From positions 1 through 64,000 of the forward strand of contig DATAVR010000129.1 in assembly GCA_036267635.1 (NCBI GenBank): a stretch of DNA of 64,000 bases, read 5' to 3'. The DNA comes from JADGRB01 sp036267635. GTDB taxonomy: Bacteria > Myxococcota_A > Polyangia > Fen-1088. The position numbers were made by a program, and so were the translations under genes. The notes beneath the pieces are model-generated. The model ran no database searches. It saw only the letters and a list, made by a program, of their open reading frames with translations, and had not been told where the DNA came from. This document shows, piece after piece, positions 49,257-61,061 of this stretch. Position 1 is the stretch's first letter. Each line of letters starts with the position of its first letter.

Positions 49257-50564
49257 TCACCGCACCCGGCGCAGGACCGCGGCGAAGAAGCCGTCGGTGT
49301 CGTGACGATTTGGAAAAAGTCGCAGCGTCATGCCGTCGCCCAGGCGGAGCGCGCGCTCGCGGCCCCAGATCTCCTTGACCGGCACGGCGACGAAGTCGTC
49401 GCGCTCGGCCAGGAAGCGCTCGATGACCAGGTCGTTCTCGGCCCGCGCCACGGTGCAGGTCGCGTAGATGAGCCGGCCGCCGACGGCCACCAGCGGCGCG
49501 TAGGTCACGAGCAGCGCCACCTGCCGGGCAGGGAACGACTCGACCGTGGCGCGGGTGAGCCGCCAGCGCGCCTCGGGGTTGCGGCGCAGCGTCCCCAATC
49601 CGGAGCAGGGCGCGTCGACCAGCACCCGATCGAATTGCCCTTTGACCGCCAGCGGACCGTCGCCGACCTGCTTGGCCTCGACGTTGGTCAGCCCGGCGCG
49701 CCGCGCGCGGCGGCGCAGCTCCTCCAGCTTCTTGCCGTCGGTGTCGAGCGCCAGCATCCGCCCCTTGCCGCCGAGCGCGGCGCCGATCGCCAGCGTCTTG
49801 CCGCCGGCGCCGGCGCAGGCGTCGACCACCCGCCCGCCGGGGGGCGGGGCGACCAGGTCGGCGACCAGCTGGCTCCCTTCGTCCATCACCTCGAAGAGGC
49901 CATCGCGGAACGCCGACAGCGCGAAGGCGTTCATGCGGGTCTCGCAGACCAGCCCGGCCGGCCCGAGCGCGGTCGGCCGCGCCACCACCTGCTCGTCGCC
50001 GAGCCGCTCGATCAGCGCCTCCCGCGTCCCCCGCGCGGTGTTGGCGCGGATCGCCAGCGGCGCGCGACGGTTCATCCCTTCGGCCAGCGCCAGCCCTTCG
50101 TCGTGGCCGTGGTCCTCGACGAACAGCTCGATCATCCAGGTCGGGTAGGAGAGCCGCACCGCCTCGCGCTCGAGCCCGCGCCGTCCGCTCAACCCAGCCT
50201 CGTCGTCGACGACGCGTGAGAGATCAATCGGCTCGCGTCCGAGCCGCTTGGTCTCGGCCGCCAGCGCCGCCACCGGAGTCCCGGTGCGCGCCTCGTAGAC
50301 CAGCAGCTTCAGCTCGTCGCGCGCATGGGGCGCCAGCGCGGTCACGCCGGTCAGCTCCTCAAGAATGGCGCCCAGGCGCCGATCCATCCGGATGAGCCCA
50401 TAGACCGTCTCCGAAACGAGCCGGCGGTCGCCGCTCGAAAGCTCGCGGTGAGCGCGGAACGCCCGCGCAATGAGATCGCTCGCGAAGCCCCACTCCGCGC
50501 GCGCCTCTGCCGCGAGCTCGAGCGCCAGCGCCCGCGCGCCGCCGCTCAGCCTCGACGCGGGCAC
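49257..50564 (-). CDS. RsmB/RsmF-family 16S rRNA m5C methyltransferase
   Basis: A 435-residue NOL1/NOP2/Sun methyltransferase. The N-terminal 150 residues resemble NusB-like helical domains (LIRMDRRLGAILEELTGV), as in RsmB. The catalytic domain has DACAGAGGKTLAIGAALGGKG (motif I), LVDAPCSGLGTLRRNPEARW with one catalytic Cys, and LIYATCTVARAEND with the second Cys. Length fits RsmB. It is divergent from the gdh gene with 30 bp between the starts. Confidence 0.9.
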   Translation of the reverse strand: MPASRLSGGARALALELAAEARAEWGFASDLIARAFRAHRELSSGDRRLVSETVYGLIRMDRRLGAILEELTGVTALAPHARDELKLLVYEARTGTPVAALAAETKRLGREPIDLSRVVDDEAGLSGRRGLEREAVRLSYPTWMIELFVEDHGHDEGLALAEGMNRRAPLAIRANTARGTREALIERLGDEQVVARPTALGPAGLVCETRMNAFALSAFRDGLFEVMDEGSQLVADLVAPPPGGRVVDACAGAGGKTLAIGAALGGKGRMLALDTDGKKLEELRRRARRAGLTNVEAKQVGDGPLAVKGQFDRVLVDAPCSGLGTLRRNPEARWRLTRATVESFPARQVALLVTYAPLVAVGGRLIYATCTVARAENDLVIERFLAERDDFVAVPVKEIWGRERALRLGDGMTLRLFPNRHDTDGFFAAVLRRVR

Positions 50565-50594
50565 GACCCCAACCCCGATGTTATTGTGAACCCA

Positions 50595-51869
<1,275 letters not shown>

Positions 51870-51934
51870 ATCCACGGGCCAGCGCGAGGGTCGCCCCGAG
51901 GGGTGGCGCGCCGACCTGCCGCGAGCGCAGGGTG

Positions 51935-52001
51935 GCTTCGCCGGCCCGAAGCGAGCCGGGGGCGCGGGGGACCAAAGGGCGCGCAGCGCCCGACGTCCCC
52001 C
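51935..52001 (+). terminator. Composite hairpin region after gdhA
   Basis: GCTTCG-CCGGCC-CGAAGC (51935-51952) is followed by GGGGGAC (51966-51972) pairing with GTCCCCC (51995-52001), which encloses an inner GGGCGC-GCA-GCGCCC stem (51977-51991). It follows gdhA by about 65 bp and precedes the next gene, and can act as a terminator. The gap 51870-52052 otherwise shows another GC-rich palindrome near 51890-51910 and nothing coding. Confidence 0.55.
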
Positions 52002-52052
52002 GACTTGATGAGGTGTTGCGTTCGGACGCGGGCCGTCTTTTAATGCGCGGCC

Positions 52053-53282
52053 ATGGCAGCTTTGCGTCGCCCCTTCTCCTTTTCGTTCTTGTTGGTGGCG
52101 GTGGTGGTCGGTGTCCAAATCGCAACGACAGCCGTCGCGGCGGCGGCGCCCGCCGGTGATCCCGCGGCGGTCGCCAAGGTCACCAACCTCAACAAGAAGG
52201 CGCTCGACGCCTACGCCCAGCAGGACTACGACACCGCGCGCGACCTGCTCAAGCAAGCGCTCGAGATCTGCGACAGCGCGGGCCTCGACCAGCATCCGAT
52301 CACCGCGCGCACGCACATTCACTTCGGCGTGGTCGCCATCGTCGGCTTCAAGCAGCGTGAGGTCGGCCTCAAGCAGTTCAAGAAGGCGCTGGCGATCGAG
52401 CCCGACATCAAGCTGACCAAGTCGCTGGTGACCCCCGAGCTGCAGGACGCGTTCGAGGAGGCGGTGCTCGCGGGTGACAACAGCAAGGCCGGCGGTGGGG
52501 CGGCCGCGGGCGGCGGCGACGACAACGGCGGCAGCGCCGGCGGGGCGGCCGCGGCCGGCGGCGACGACAACGGCGGCGCCGCGCCTGGGGACGACGACGA
52601 CGACCATCCCCACCCGAAGCCGAAGCCGAGGCCCAAGAAGAAGTCGGACGACGACGACGACAGCAAGGACAAGGACGACGAAGGGGCCGGCCAGAAGGGG
52701 ACGATCTACCTCGGCCTCACGATTGGCTCGGGCGCCGGCGTCGCCAGCGGCAGCGGCCACATGAACCCGGCGCACACCCTGGGCGGCCCCGGCTTCGCCG
52801 TCGGCCAGCTCGGACAGATCGAGCCGCAGGTCGGGTTCTTCGTGAACCCCACGACGCTGCTCTCGCTCGTCGGGCGTCTCCAGTACGTGAGCGGCCTCAA
52901 CGGCGAGAACCTCTGCGGCTCGGGCGGCAATCAATTTTGCAACCCGCTCACCATCGTCGGCGCGGTCCTGGCGCGCGCGACCTTCCTGGTCACCGACGGC
53001 CCGTTCCGCTTCACCGTGGGTGGTCAGATCGGCGGCGGCTACGTCGCCCACGCAGTGGTCTTCGCCAACGACACCAAGTGCGGGACGTCGCAGAGCAACG
53101 CGGGGAGCACCCAGTGCGTCGACGCGCTCCTGGGCGGCCCGTTCCTGATCGGCCCCACCGCCGGCTTCTTCTACGAGCTGGGCGACTCGTTCAACCTGGT
53201 CGCGGGCATCAACACCGAGATCGGCGCGCCGAAGTTCACCTTCAACTTCGATCTCGACGTCGGCATCGCCGTCCGGCTCTGA
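52053..53282 (+). CDS. Exported TPR protein with Asp-rich linker and outer membrane barrel-like domain
   Basis: A 409-residue secreted protein, signal peptide ending near AVAAAAPAG. Residues 45-140 contain TPR-like helices (NKKALDAYAQQDYDTARDLLKQAL). Residues 150-215 are low-complexity: Gly/Ala blocks alternating with GGDDNGG, then an acidic and basic stretch. The last 190 residues form amphipathic beta strands ending in DLDVGIAVRL, suggesting a barrel with two Cys pairs in loops. Such TPR-linker-barrel layouts occur in myxobacterial outer membrane proteins; no specific function is recognised. Confidence 0.7.
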   Translation: MAALRRPFSFSFLLVAVVVGVQIATTAVAAAAPAGDPAAVAKVTNLNKKALDAYAQQDYDTARDLLKQALEICDSAGLDQHPITARTHIHFGVVAIVGFKQREVGLKQFKKALAIEPDIKLTKSLVTPELQDAFEEAVLAGDNSKAGGGAAAGGGDDNGGSAGGAAAAGGDDNGGAAPGDDDDDHPHPKPKPRPKKKSDDDDDSKDKDDEGAGQKGTIYLGLTIGSGAGVASGSGHMNPAHTLGGPGFAVGQLGQIEPQVGFFVNPTTLLSLVGRLQYVSGLNGENLCGSGGNQFCNPLTIVGAVLARATFLVTDGPFRFTVGGQIGGGYVAHAVVFANDTKCGTSQSNAGSTQCVDALLGGPFLIGPTAGFFYELGDSFNLVAGINTEIGAPKFTFNFDLDVGIAVRL

Positions 53283-53310
53283 CCGCGGCGCGCGCTATGA
53301 TGCGCGACTG

Positions 53311-54246
53311 ATGCTCTACCGCGGCGTGCACGCCACCATCGGCCGAACGCCGCTCGTCGAGCTGCGGCGAATCGGGGAGAACGGCGTGCGCCTCCTCGGC
53401 AAGCTGGAGCTGCGCAACCCGGGCGGCAGCGTCAAGGACCGCATCGCCGCGGCGATGGTCGAGGACGCCGAGCGGCGCGGCGCGCTGGCGCCCGGGGGGA
53501 CGATCGTCGAGGCGACCAGCGGCAACACCGGGATCGCGCTGGCCTTCGTGGCGGCGACCAAGGGCTACACCCTGCACGTGACGATGCCCGAGCGGATGTC
53601 GAAGGAGCGCCTCACGCTGCTGCGCTACCTCGGCGCGCAGGTCACCTTGACGCCGGGCGCCCTCATGCGCGAGGCGGTCGAGAAGGCCGAGGCGCTGCGC
53701 CGGGAGATCCCCGGCGCGGTGGCGCTCGACCAGTTTCGCAACGCCGCCAACCCGGAGGCCCACCGCGAAACGACGGGGCGGGAAATCTGGGAAGACGCCG
53801 CCGGCGAGGTCGACGTCTTCGTGGCTGGCGTCGGGACCGGCGGCACCATCACCGGCGTCGGCGAAGTGCTGAAGGGGCGCAAGCCGGCCGTGCGCGTGGT
53901 GGCCGTCGAGCCGGCCGCCGCCGCCGTCCTCTCCGGCCGCCGGGCCGCCAACCACATGATTCAGGGGATTGGCGCCGGCTTCATCCCGCCCCTCCTCAAC
54001 CGGGCTGTCGTCGACGAGGTCGTGGCCGTCAGCGACGACGACGCCTTCGCGCACGCGCGACGACTGGCCCGGGAGGAGGGGATCTCGGCGGGCGTCTCAT
54101 CCGGGGCGACGCTGGCCGCCGCCCTCAAGATTGCCCGCCGCCCCGAGAGCGAGGGGAAGACGATCGTGTTCATGGTCTGCGATGGGGGCGAGCGCTACAT
54201 CCACGGTCCCCTGGTGACCGAGCTCCTGGGCCCGTCAGGAGGCTGA
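53311..54246 (+). CDS. Cysteine synthase (O-acetylserine sulfhydrylase, PLP)
   Basis: A 311-residue PLP enzyme. The pyridoxal Lys42 lies in GGSVKDR; the phosphate loop and substrate loop are TSGNTGIALAFVAATKG and GTGGTITGVGEVLKG; the C-terminal SSGATLAAALKIARR is typical. It joins sulfide to O-acetylserine. Whether it is CysK- or CysM-like is not certain. It follows the barrel gene after 28 bp and is followed by the REC protein after about 30 bp. Confidence 0.93.
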   Translation: MLYRGVHATIGRTPLVELRRIGENGVRLLGKLELRNPGGSVKDRIAAAMVEDAERRGALAPGGTIVEATSGNTGIALAFVAATKGYTLHVTMPERMSKERLTLLRYLGAQVTLTPGALMREAVEKAEALRREIPGAVALDQFRNAANPEAHRETTGREIWEDAAGEVDVFVAGVGTGGTITGVGEVLKGRKPAVRVVAVEPAAAAVLSGRRAANHMIQGIGAGFIPPLLNRAVVDEVVAVSDDDAFAHARRLAREEGISAGVSSGATLAAALKIARRPESEGKTIVFMVCDGGERYIHGPLVTELLGPSGG

Positions 54247-54275
54247 CGCGACATCCCCTCGGAACGCCCCTTGTT

Positions 54276-54947
<672 letters not shown>

Positions 54948-54956
54948 CTTCGGCGC

Positions 54957-56018
54957 TCAGTCGCCGAGGCCGTCGTCCTTCATGCCGTGCATGAGGCGGG
55001 CCTTGACCCGTGCCGCCTGACGCTCCTTGTACTTGTCGTGGCTGTTCTCGCCCCGCTCGTTGCTCTCGGCGGTGCGCACGTCGATGATCTGAAACTCCGT
55101 CAACACGAAGACGACGCAGCCGTATTCGGCGAAGATCGGATCGTCGGGGAGCCGGCAGAGGTACTTGTCGATCCGCACCGGCAAATCGCCGACGAAGTTG
55201 ATCACCCGGTAGCCGGGGCCGGAGAACTCGTTCAGCGGCGATGGTTTCTTGTCCGCAGCCACCGCCGCCAGATCGGTGATGTCGGGCAGGAAGCGCTGCA
55301 GCGCCGGCGAACGGGCCAGCGTCTCGCGGATCTTGACGATGTCGTTCACCGACTGGCCGGGGATCACATAATTGAAGGGCACCAGCCGCTCGGTCAGCTC
55401 CCGCAGCACGAACACCAGCTGCTCCTCGGTGTTGGTGATCATCCGGAAGCGGAGGTTGTCGTAGACGTCGGCGGCGATCGACTCCTTCTTGGCCAAGAGC
55501 TTGGTGATCAAGCTGTCGACGTGCTTGCGGCTCCACTCGAACTCCACGACCGGGCAGCCGACCGCTTTGATCTCCTCCACCGTGCGCAGCACCTTCTCCT
55601 CGACCAGGTGGAAGATCTGGTCGCCGGAGACCGGCAGCTTGGTCAAAAGCTCGCGCCCCGCCAGGTGATGCAGGACGTGCATGACCTTGAGGACGACACA
55701 GGCGTGCGTGCGCCGCCGCCCCTTCTGCGAGGCGATCAGCAGGAGGTCCCGCGGCGGCACCCCGCTCGCCACCTCGTCGGGGATCTGGAGGCCGAGGTGG
55801 CGCTCGAGGTACTCGACGGCGGCGGAGCGCAGCTCTCCCAGGCGCCGCATGTCGTGGGCGTCGTTGGGATCGAGCTCGTTGACCCGGAGGAAGCGATCGA
55901 CCTCGTCGCGGTCGGTGAAGTACAGCCGGTGCCAGTCGATCACCGAGCCACCGCGAAGGAGGTTCCTGATCGCCGTCAGGTCGCCGAGGGTGAAGTCCTC
56001 ATAGCGAACGGGCCGCAT
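54957..56018 (-). CDS. RelA/SpoT-like nucleotidyltransferase-related protein
   Basis: A 353-residue protein. Its middle has VVEFEWSRKHVDSLITKLL, resembling the RxKxxxSIxxKL ATP motif of RelA/SpoT synthetases, and then DNLRFRMITNTEEQL, resembling DxxGxRII. I recall a deltaproteobacterial family (TIGR04552) of this size and type, but cannot check. The N-terminal 100 residues and the C-terminal basic tail are not typical of RelA. If active it would make (p)ppGpp-like nucleotides; catalytic residues are not fully secure, so function is open. Convergent with the REC protein, 9 bp apart. Confidence 0.6.
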   Translation of the reverse strand: MRPVRYEDFTLGDLTAIRNLLRGGSVIDWHRLYFTDRDEVDRFLRVNELDPNDAHDMRRLGELRSAAVEYLERHLGLQIPDEVASGVPPRDLLLIASQKGRRRTHACVVLKVMHVLHHLAGRELLTKLPVSGDQIFHLVEEKVLRTVEEIKAVGCPVVEFEWSRKHVDSLITKLLAKKESIAADVYDNLRFRMITNTEEQLVFVLRELTERLVPFNYVIPGQSVNDIVKIRETLARSPALQRFLPDITDLAAVAADKKPSPLNEFSGPGYRVINFVGDLPVRIDKYLCRLPDDPIFAEYGCVVFVLTEFQIIDVRTAESNERGENSHDKYKERQAARVKARLMHGMKDDGLGD

Positions 56019-56086
56019 GCGGGCAGAGCCAGCTTAGGTCGCCTCCCCGGCGACCGCCAGCCGAATCTCCGTCTGTTCGCGCCGAA

Positions 56087-56191
56087 TCAGGGCCGGCGCC
56101 GGGAGGGCGACGGGCGGCCAAGAGAAATCGTGGCCCAGAAGAGCGCGACGGCGAAAGATCCCATCATCAAGCTTCCGACGATTTGAACCAT
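56087..56191 (-). CDS. Possible 34-residue single-helix peptide
   Basis: A short frame on the reverse strand encodes MVQIVGSLMMGSFAVALFW-like hydrophobic helix followed by a basic Arg/Pro tail. There is no clear ribosome site. It lies in the 236-bp gap between the RelA-like and TPR genes; the remaining part of that gap holds the promoter for the TPR gene and nothing else I can name. Confidence 0.28.
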   Translation of the reverse strand: MVQIVGSLMMGSFAVALFWATISLGRPSPSRRRP

Positions 56192-56211
56192 ACGTTTGCC
56201 TACACTAAACC
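56183..56211 (+). promoter_or_regulatory. Possible sigma70 promoter of the TPR gene
   Basis: TTGAAC (56183-56188), 17 bp, then TAAACC (56206-56211), 44 bp before the ATG. CCTACA (56199-56204) and TGTAGG (56215-56220) form an inverted repeat across the -10. Confidence 0.45.
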
Positions 56212-56254
56212 ACCTGTAGGTTTTGTCAAAAGAATCGCGCCGAATTCGACTAAG

Positions 56255-57238
56255 ATGCCGGGCGTGAAGTCGCTTCGCCTCATGGTGATCGTCGTTGCCG
56301 CGTTCGCCGCTTTCGCCTCGGCGCGCGCGACGGCGGCATCGCCCGCTTCGCCCACGTACGACGAAGGGCAGACGTTGCTGAACGCCAAGAAGTTCGTCGA
56401 AGCGGCCGACAAATTCGAGGCGGTTGTCGCCGCCGACCCGGGGTTTGCCCAAGCCTGGTACGCGCTGGCGGTCGCGCGACGGCACTTGAATCAGTGCACG
56501 GGGGCGATCTCGGCCTACCGGCGTTACGCCATCCTCGAGCCGGACAAGTCGGAGCCGTACTTTGGCCTGGGGCTCTGCCTGCGCGAGACGGGCGACAAGG
56601 CCGGCGCCATCGAGGCGCTCAAGCATTACATCGCGATCGAAAAGCAGCCCGCGTCGAAGGGATGGGTCGACAAGGCGCACGAGATCCTGACCGAGCTCGG
56701 TGCTGGCACGGCATCCTCTCCTACGCCTGCCGAGGCCAACTCGAGCCCGAAAGCGCCGACGGCGGCGCCGACGGCCAGCCCGCTCGCCGAGGCGCAGGCG
56801 CTGCGCGAGCGCGGGCACGTCGACGAGGCGGTCGCCAAGTACCAGCAGGCGATCGCCGCCGATCCGAAGCGCCTGGCCTCCCGCGCGGCGCTGGGTGAGC
56901 TGCTGCTCAAGGTCCACCGCGACGACGAGGCGATCGAGGTGTTTCGTGCCGCGCTCGACAAGAACCCCACCTATCCCGCGGCGCTCTACGACCTGGCGTT
57001 CGCGCTGCGGGTGCGCGATCGGCCGGCCGAGGCGGTCGACGCCTATCAGCGCTACATCAAGCTGCGTCCGGGTGATGCCGACGCCTATTACGGGCTCGGG
57101 CGCGCGCTCCAACATCTCGGCCGCAAGACCGACGCACGCAAGGCCTACCAGACCTATGTATCGATGGAGAGACGCCCCGGCGAGCACCGCTGGGTCGAGT
57201 CGGCGGAGACGCAGCTCCGCGCGCTCGCCACACCGTAA
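56255..57238 (+). CDS. Exported TPR-repeat protein
   Basis: A 327-residue protein with a signal peptide (VIVVAAFAAFASARATAA, residues 11-28). Two blocks of TPRs occur: residues 34-140 (YDEGQTLLNAKKFVEAADKFE, AWYALAVARRHLNQCTGAISAY) and 185-320 (AQALRERGHVDEAVAKYQQAI, ASRAALGELLLKVHRDDEAIEVF), linked by a Ser/Pro/Ala-rich segment. Both blocks include a YAILEPDKSEPYFGLG / YIKLRPGDADAYYGLG pair, so the chain looks internally duplicated. ATG 56255 starts the signal; an earlier ATG at 56183 lies on the promoter. Scaffold role likely. Confidence 0.8.
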   Translation: MPGVKSLRLMVIVVAAFAAFASARATAASPASPTYDEGQTLLNAKKFVEAADKFEAVVAADPGFAQAWYALAVARRHLNQCTGAISAYRRYAILEPDKSEPYFGLGLCLRETGDKAGAIEALKHYIAIEKQPASKGWVDKAHEILTELGAGTASSPTPAEANSSPKAPTAAPTASPLAEAQALRERGHVDEAVAKYQQAIAADPKRLASRAALGELLLKVHRDDEAIEVFRAALDKNPTYPAALYDLAFALRVRDRPAEAVDAYQRYIKLRPGDADAYYGLGRALQHLGRKTDARKAYQTYVSMERRPGEHRWVESAETQLRALATP

Positions 57239-57243
57239 GCGCG

Positions 57244-58845
57244 CTACGGCGCCGGCGTCTCGAGCGGCAGATCGAGGGTGAACGTCGCGCCGCGCTCGGG
57301 GTCGCTCTCCACCACCAGCGTCCCCCCGTGGGCAAGCGCGATCTGGCGCCCGATGTAGAGGCCGAGGCCGAGCCCACCGACACGTTCGGCCGTCGGCAAC
57401 CGCTCGAAGGCCTGGAAGATCCGACTGTGATCGGCGCGCGGAATACCCATCCCCCTGTCGCGGACCCGGAGACGCAGGCGGTTCACGCTGACGTCGGCCG
57501 AAACCAGGATCGGTTTGCCCATTCCGTATTTGATCGCGTTCGACAGGAGATTGGTCACCACCTGCTCGAGCCGGCCCCGATCCCACGTCCCGATGATCGG
57601 GGCGGCCGCGGTCAGCTCGAGGGTCGATCCCACCTCCTCGGCCTGATCGCGCAGCCGCGCCACCACCTCACGCAAGAGGTCGCCGAGCTCGACCCGCTCG
57701 AGGCGCAACGCGAACCGCCCCGCGGTCAGCCGCGAGACATCGAGGAGATCGTCGACCAGACCTCCCAGACGGTCGGCCGTCAGGCTGGAGGCCGTCAGGG
57801 CCCGCGTCATCTTCTCCGCTTGCTCGTCGCCGGCCGCCGCCCGACGCTCGCCGAGACGCAACGCCGAACCGAGCCGCAGCTTGAGCGCGGTGAGCGGGGT
57901 CTTCAGCTCGTGGGAGGCGATGGAGATGAATTCGTCGCGCGCGCGGATCGCGGCGCGCCGTTCCGCCAGCGCCGCGGCCAGCGTCAGCATGCTCACCGCC
58001 GTCACCGCCATGTAGCACTGCACGAGCAACAGGCGCTCGTGCGGCGATTCGGCGCCGAAGATGCCGCTGCCCGAGGCGGCCCCCGACACGGCGATCGCCG
58101 ACACCAGCAGCAGCGCCGAGGTGACGCCGCGCTGCTCGAACCGCAGCGCCGCCCAGATGAGCAGCGGAACCGTCGGATAGGTGCCGCGCACGACGCCATG
58201 AATGGCCCGCCAGGCGAAGGTGTGACGAAACACGGTGGCGCTGACGGAGGCCACCAGCAGGGTCAGCAGCGCCGCCTCGAGCCAGCGAAGCGGCCGGCGG
58301 GAGAATCGCGTGCCGCTGGCCGCCCAGGCAAAGAGAAGCGGCGCGACCAGCAGATCACCGAGCGAGTCGCCCACCCACCAGACCGCCCAGAACGCCACCG
58401 GGCCGTCGGCGGTACGGACGTGACCGAGAAGCGCGGCCAGGAGGCCAAAAGTCGCGCTCACCGTCGTGCTCGCCAGCGCCGCAATTCCGACCAGCAGGAA
58501 CACGTCGCCCAACCGCTCGAGGCGGCGGTCGAATCCCGCCCGCCGCAAGAGCGCCGCGCCGATCACCGCCTCGAGGGTGTTGCCGACGGCGATGATCGCC
58601 GCGCTCCAGAGCGGAATCCCCGCTGTCGCGTTGACCGCGAAGGCGGCGGCCGCGATCGCCGGCCAGAGCCCCACGCCCCGCAGGCAGAGCGCCGCCAGCG
58701 CGATACCGGTGGGCGGCCAGACGGTGGTCGCGATCCCGCCGATCGCGTCGAACGACAGCCCCAGCTTCGCCGTCGCCGCGTAGACGACGAAGAGCAGCGC
58801 GAGCTCGACCGCCCGCACCACCACACGTCGGCCAGCGACGGACAT
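57244..58845 (-). CDS. MASE1-domain sensor histidine kinase
   Basis: A 533-residue kinase with an N-terminal integral membrane sensor of MASE1 type (about residues 5-290, many helices: VELALLFVVYAATAKLGL, TVWPPTGIALAALCL, FWAVWWVGDSLGDLLVAP). DHp follows with His in SIASHELKTPLTALKL, then HATPase with NLLSNAIKYGMGKP, DRGMGIP and GLGLGLYIGRQIALAHGG. No receiver gene adjoins it. ATG 58845 starts the first hydrophobic part. Convergent with the TPR gene, 5 bp apart. Confidence 0.92.
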   Translation of the reverse strand: MSVAGRRVVVRAVELALLFVVYAATAKLGLSFDAIGGIATTVWPPTGIALAALCLRGVGLWPAIAAAAFAVNATAGIPLWSAAIIAVGNTLEAVIGAALLRRAGFDRRLERLGDVFLLVGIAALASTTVSATFGLLAALLGHVRTADGPVAFWAVWWVGDSLGDLLVAPLLFAWAASGTRFSRRPLRWLEAALLTLLVASVSATVFRHTFAWRAIHGVVRGTYPTVPLLIWAALRFEQRGVTSALLLVSAIAVSGAASGSGIFGAESPHERLLLVQCYMAVTAVSMLTLAAALAERRAAIRARDEFISIASHELKTPLTALKLRLGSALRLGERRAAAGDEQAEKMTRALTASSLTADRLGGLVDDLLDVSRLTAGRFALRLERVELGDLLREVVARLRDQAEEVGSTLELTAAAPIIGTWDRGRLEQVVTNLLSNAIKYGMGKPILVSADVSVNRLRLRVRDRGMGIPRADHSRIFQAFERLPTAERVGGLGLGLYIGRQIALAHGGTLVVESDPERGATFTLDLPLETPAP

Positions 58846-58883
58846 GCGCCGACGATAACAAAATCCCGCCCCCCGCGACCGGA

Positions 58884-58987
58884 CCGCCCTCACGATTGAG
58901 GCGTCGGCGCTGAGGGCGGGCCCGGGGGGAGAGTCGGCCCCCTCCCACGTTACGCCTCAGGCACTAGGCCTTCGGCGCTGGGTGCCT
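58884..58987 (-). terminator. Hairpin cluster downstream of dnaK
   Basis: Between the dnaK stop and the kinase start are CCGCCCTCA/TGAGGGCGG (58884-58919), a GGGGGG/CCCCC stem (about 58924-58942) and AGGCAC/GTGCCT with an inner GCC-TTC-GGC (58959-58987). The last starts 6 bp from the stop codon and is the best candidate terminator. T-runs are absent. Confidence 0.55.
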
Positions 58988-58992
58988 CGCGG

Positions 58993-60924
<1,932 letters not shown>

Positions 60925-60980
60925 GAGCTGATTTCCTTTTTTCGCTGTCGCTTCGGAGGGTTGGCTTGCGTTTCGCGGTA

Positions 60981-61008
60981 ACGGTAAACACCCCAGATCT
61001 GACGTCAA
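60981..61008 (-). promoter_or_regulatory. Possible dnaK promoter
   Basis: On the reverse strand TTGACG (61003-61008) and TACCGT (60981-60986) are 16 bp apart, about 60 bp before the ATG. The TTGACG is part of CTTGAC, which also resembles a heat-shock -35, but no CCCCAT-like -10 follows at the right distance. On the forward strand TATAAC (61041-61046) could be the -10 of the helicase gene. Confidence 0.35.
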
Positions 61009-61061
61009 GCGAAACCCAAGGCGCCGCGCCCGTTTCGATCTATAACTGCGTACCTGAACAA

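Noticed and set aside
60925..61061. CIRCE operator or sigma32 promoter for dnaK
   Set aside because: No TTAGCACTC-N9-GAGTGCTAA palindrome, and no CCCCAT-type -10 at proper spacing from CTTGAC.
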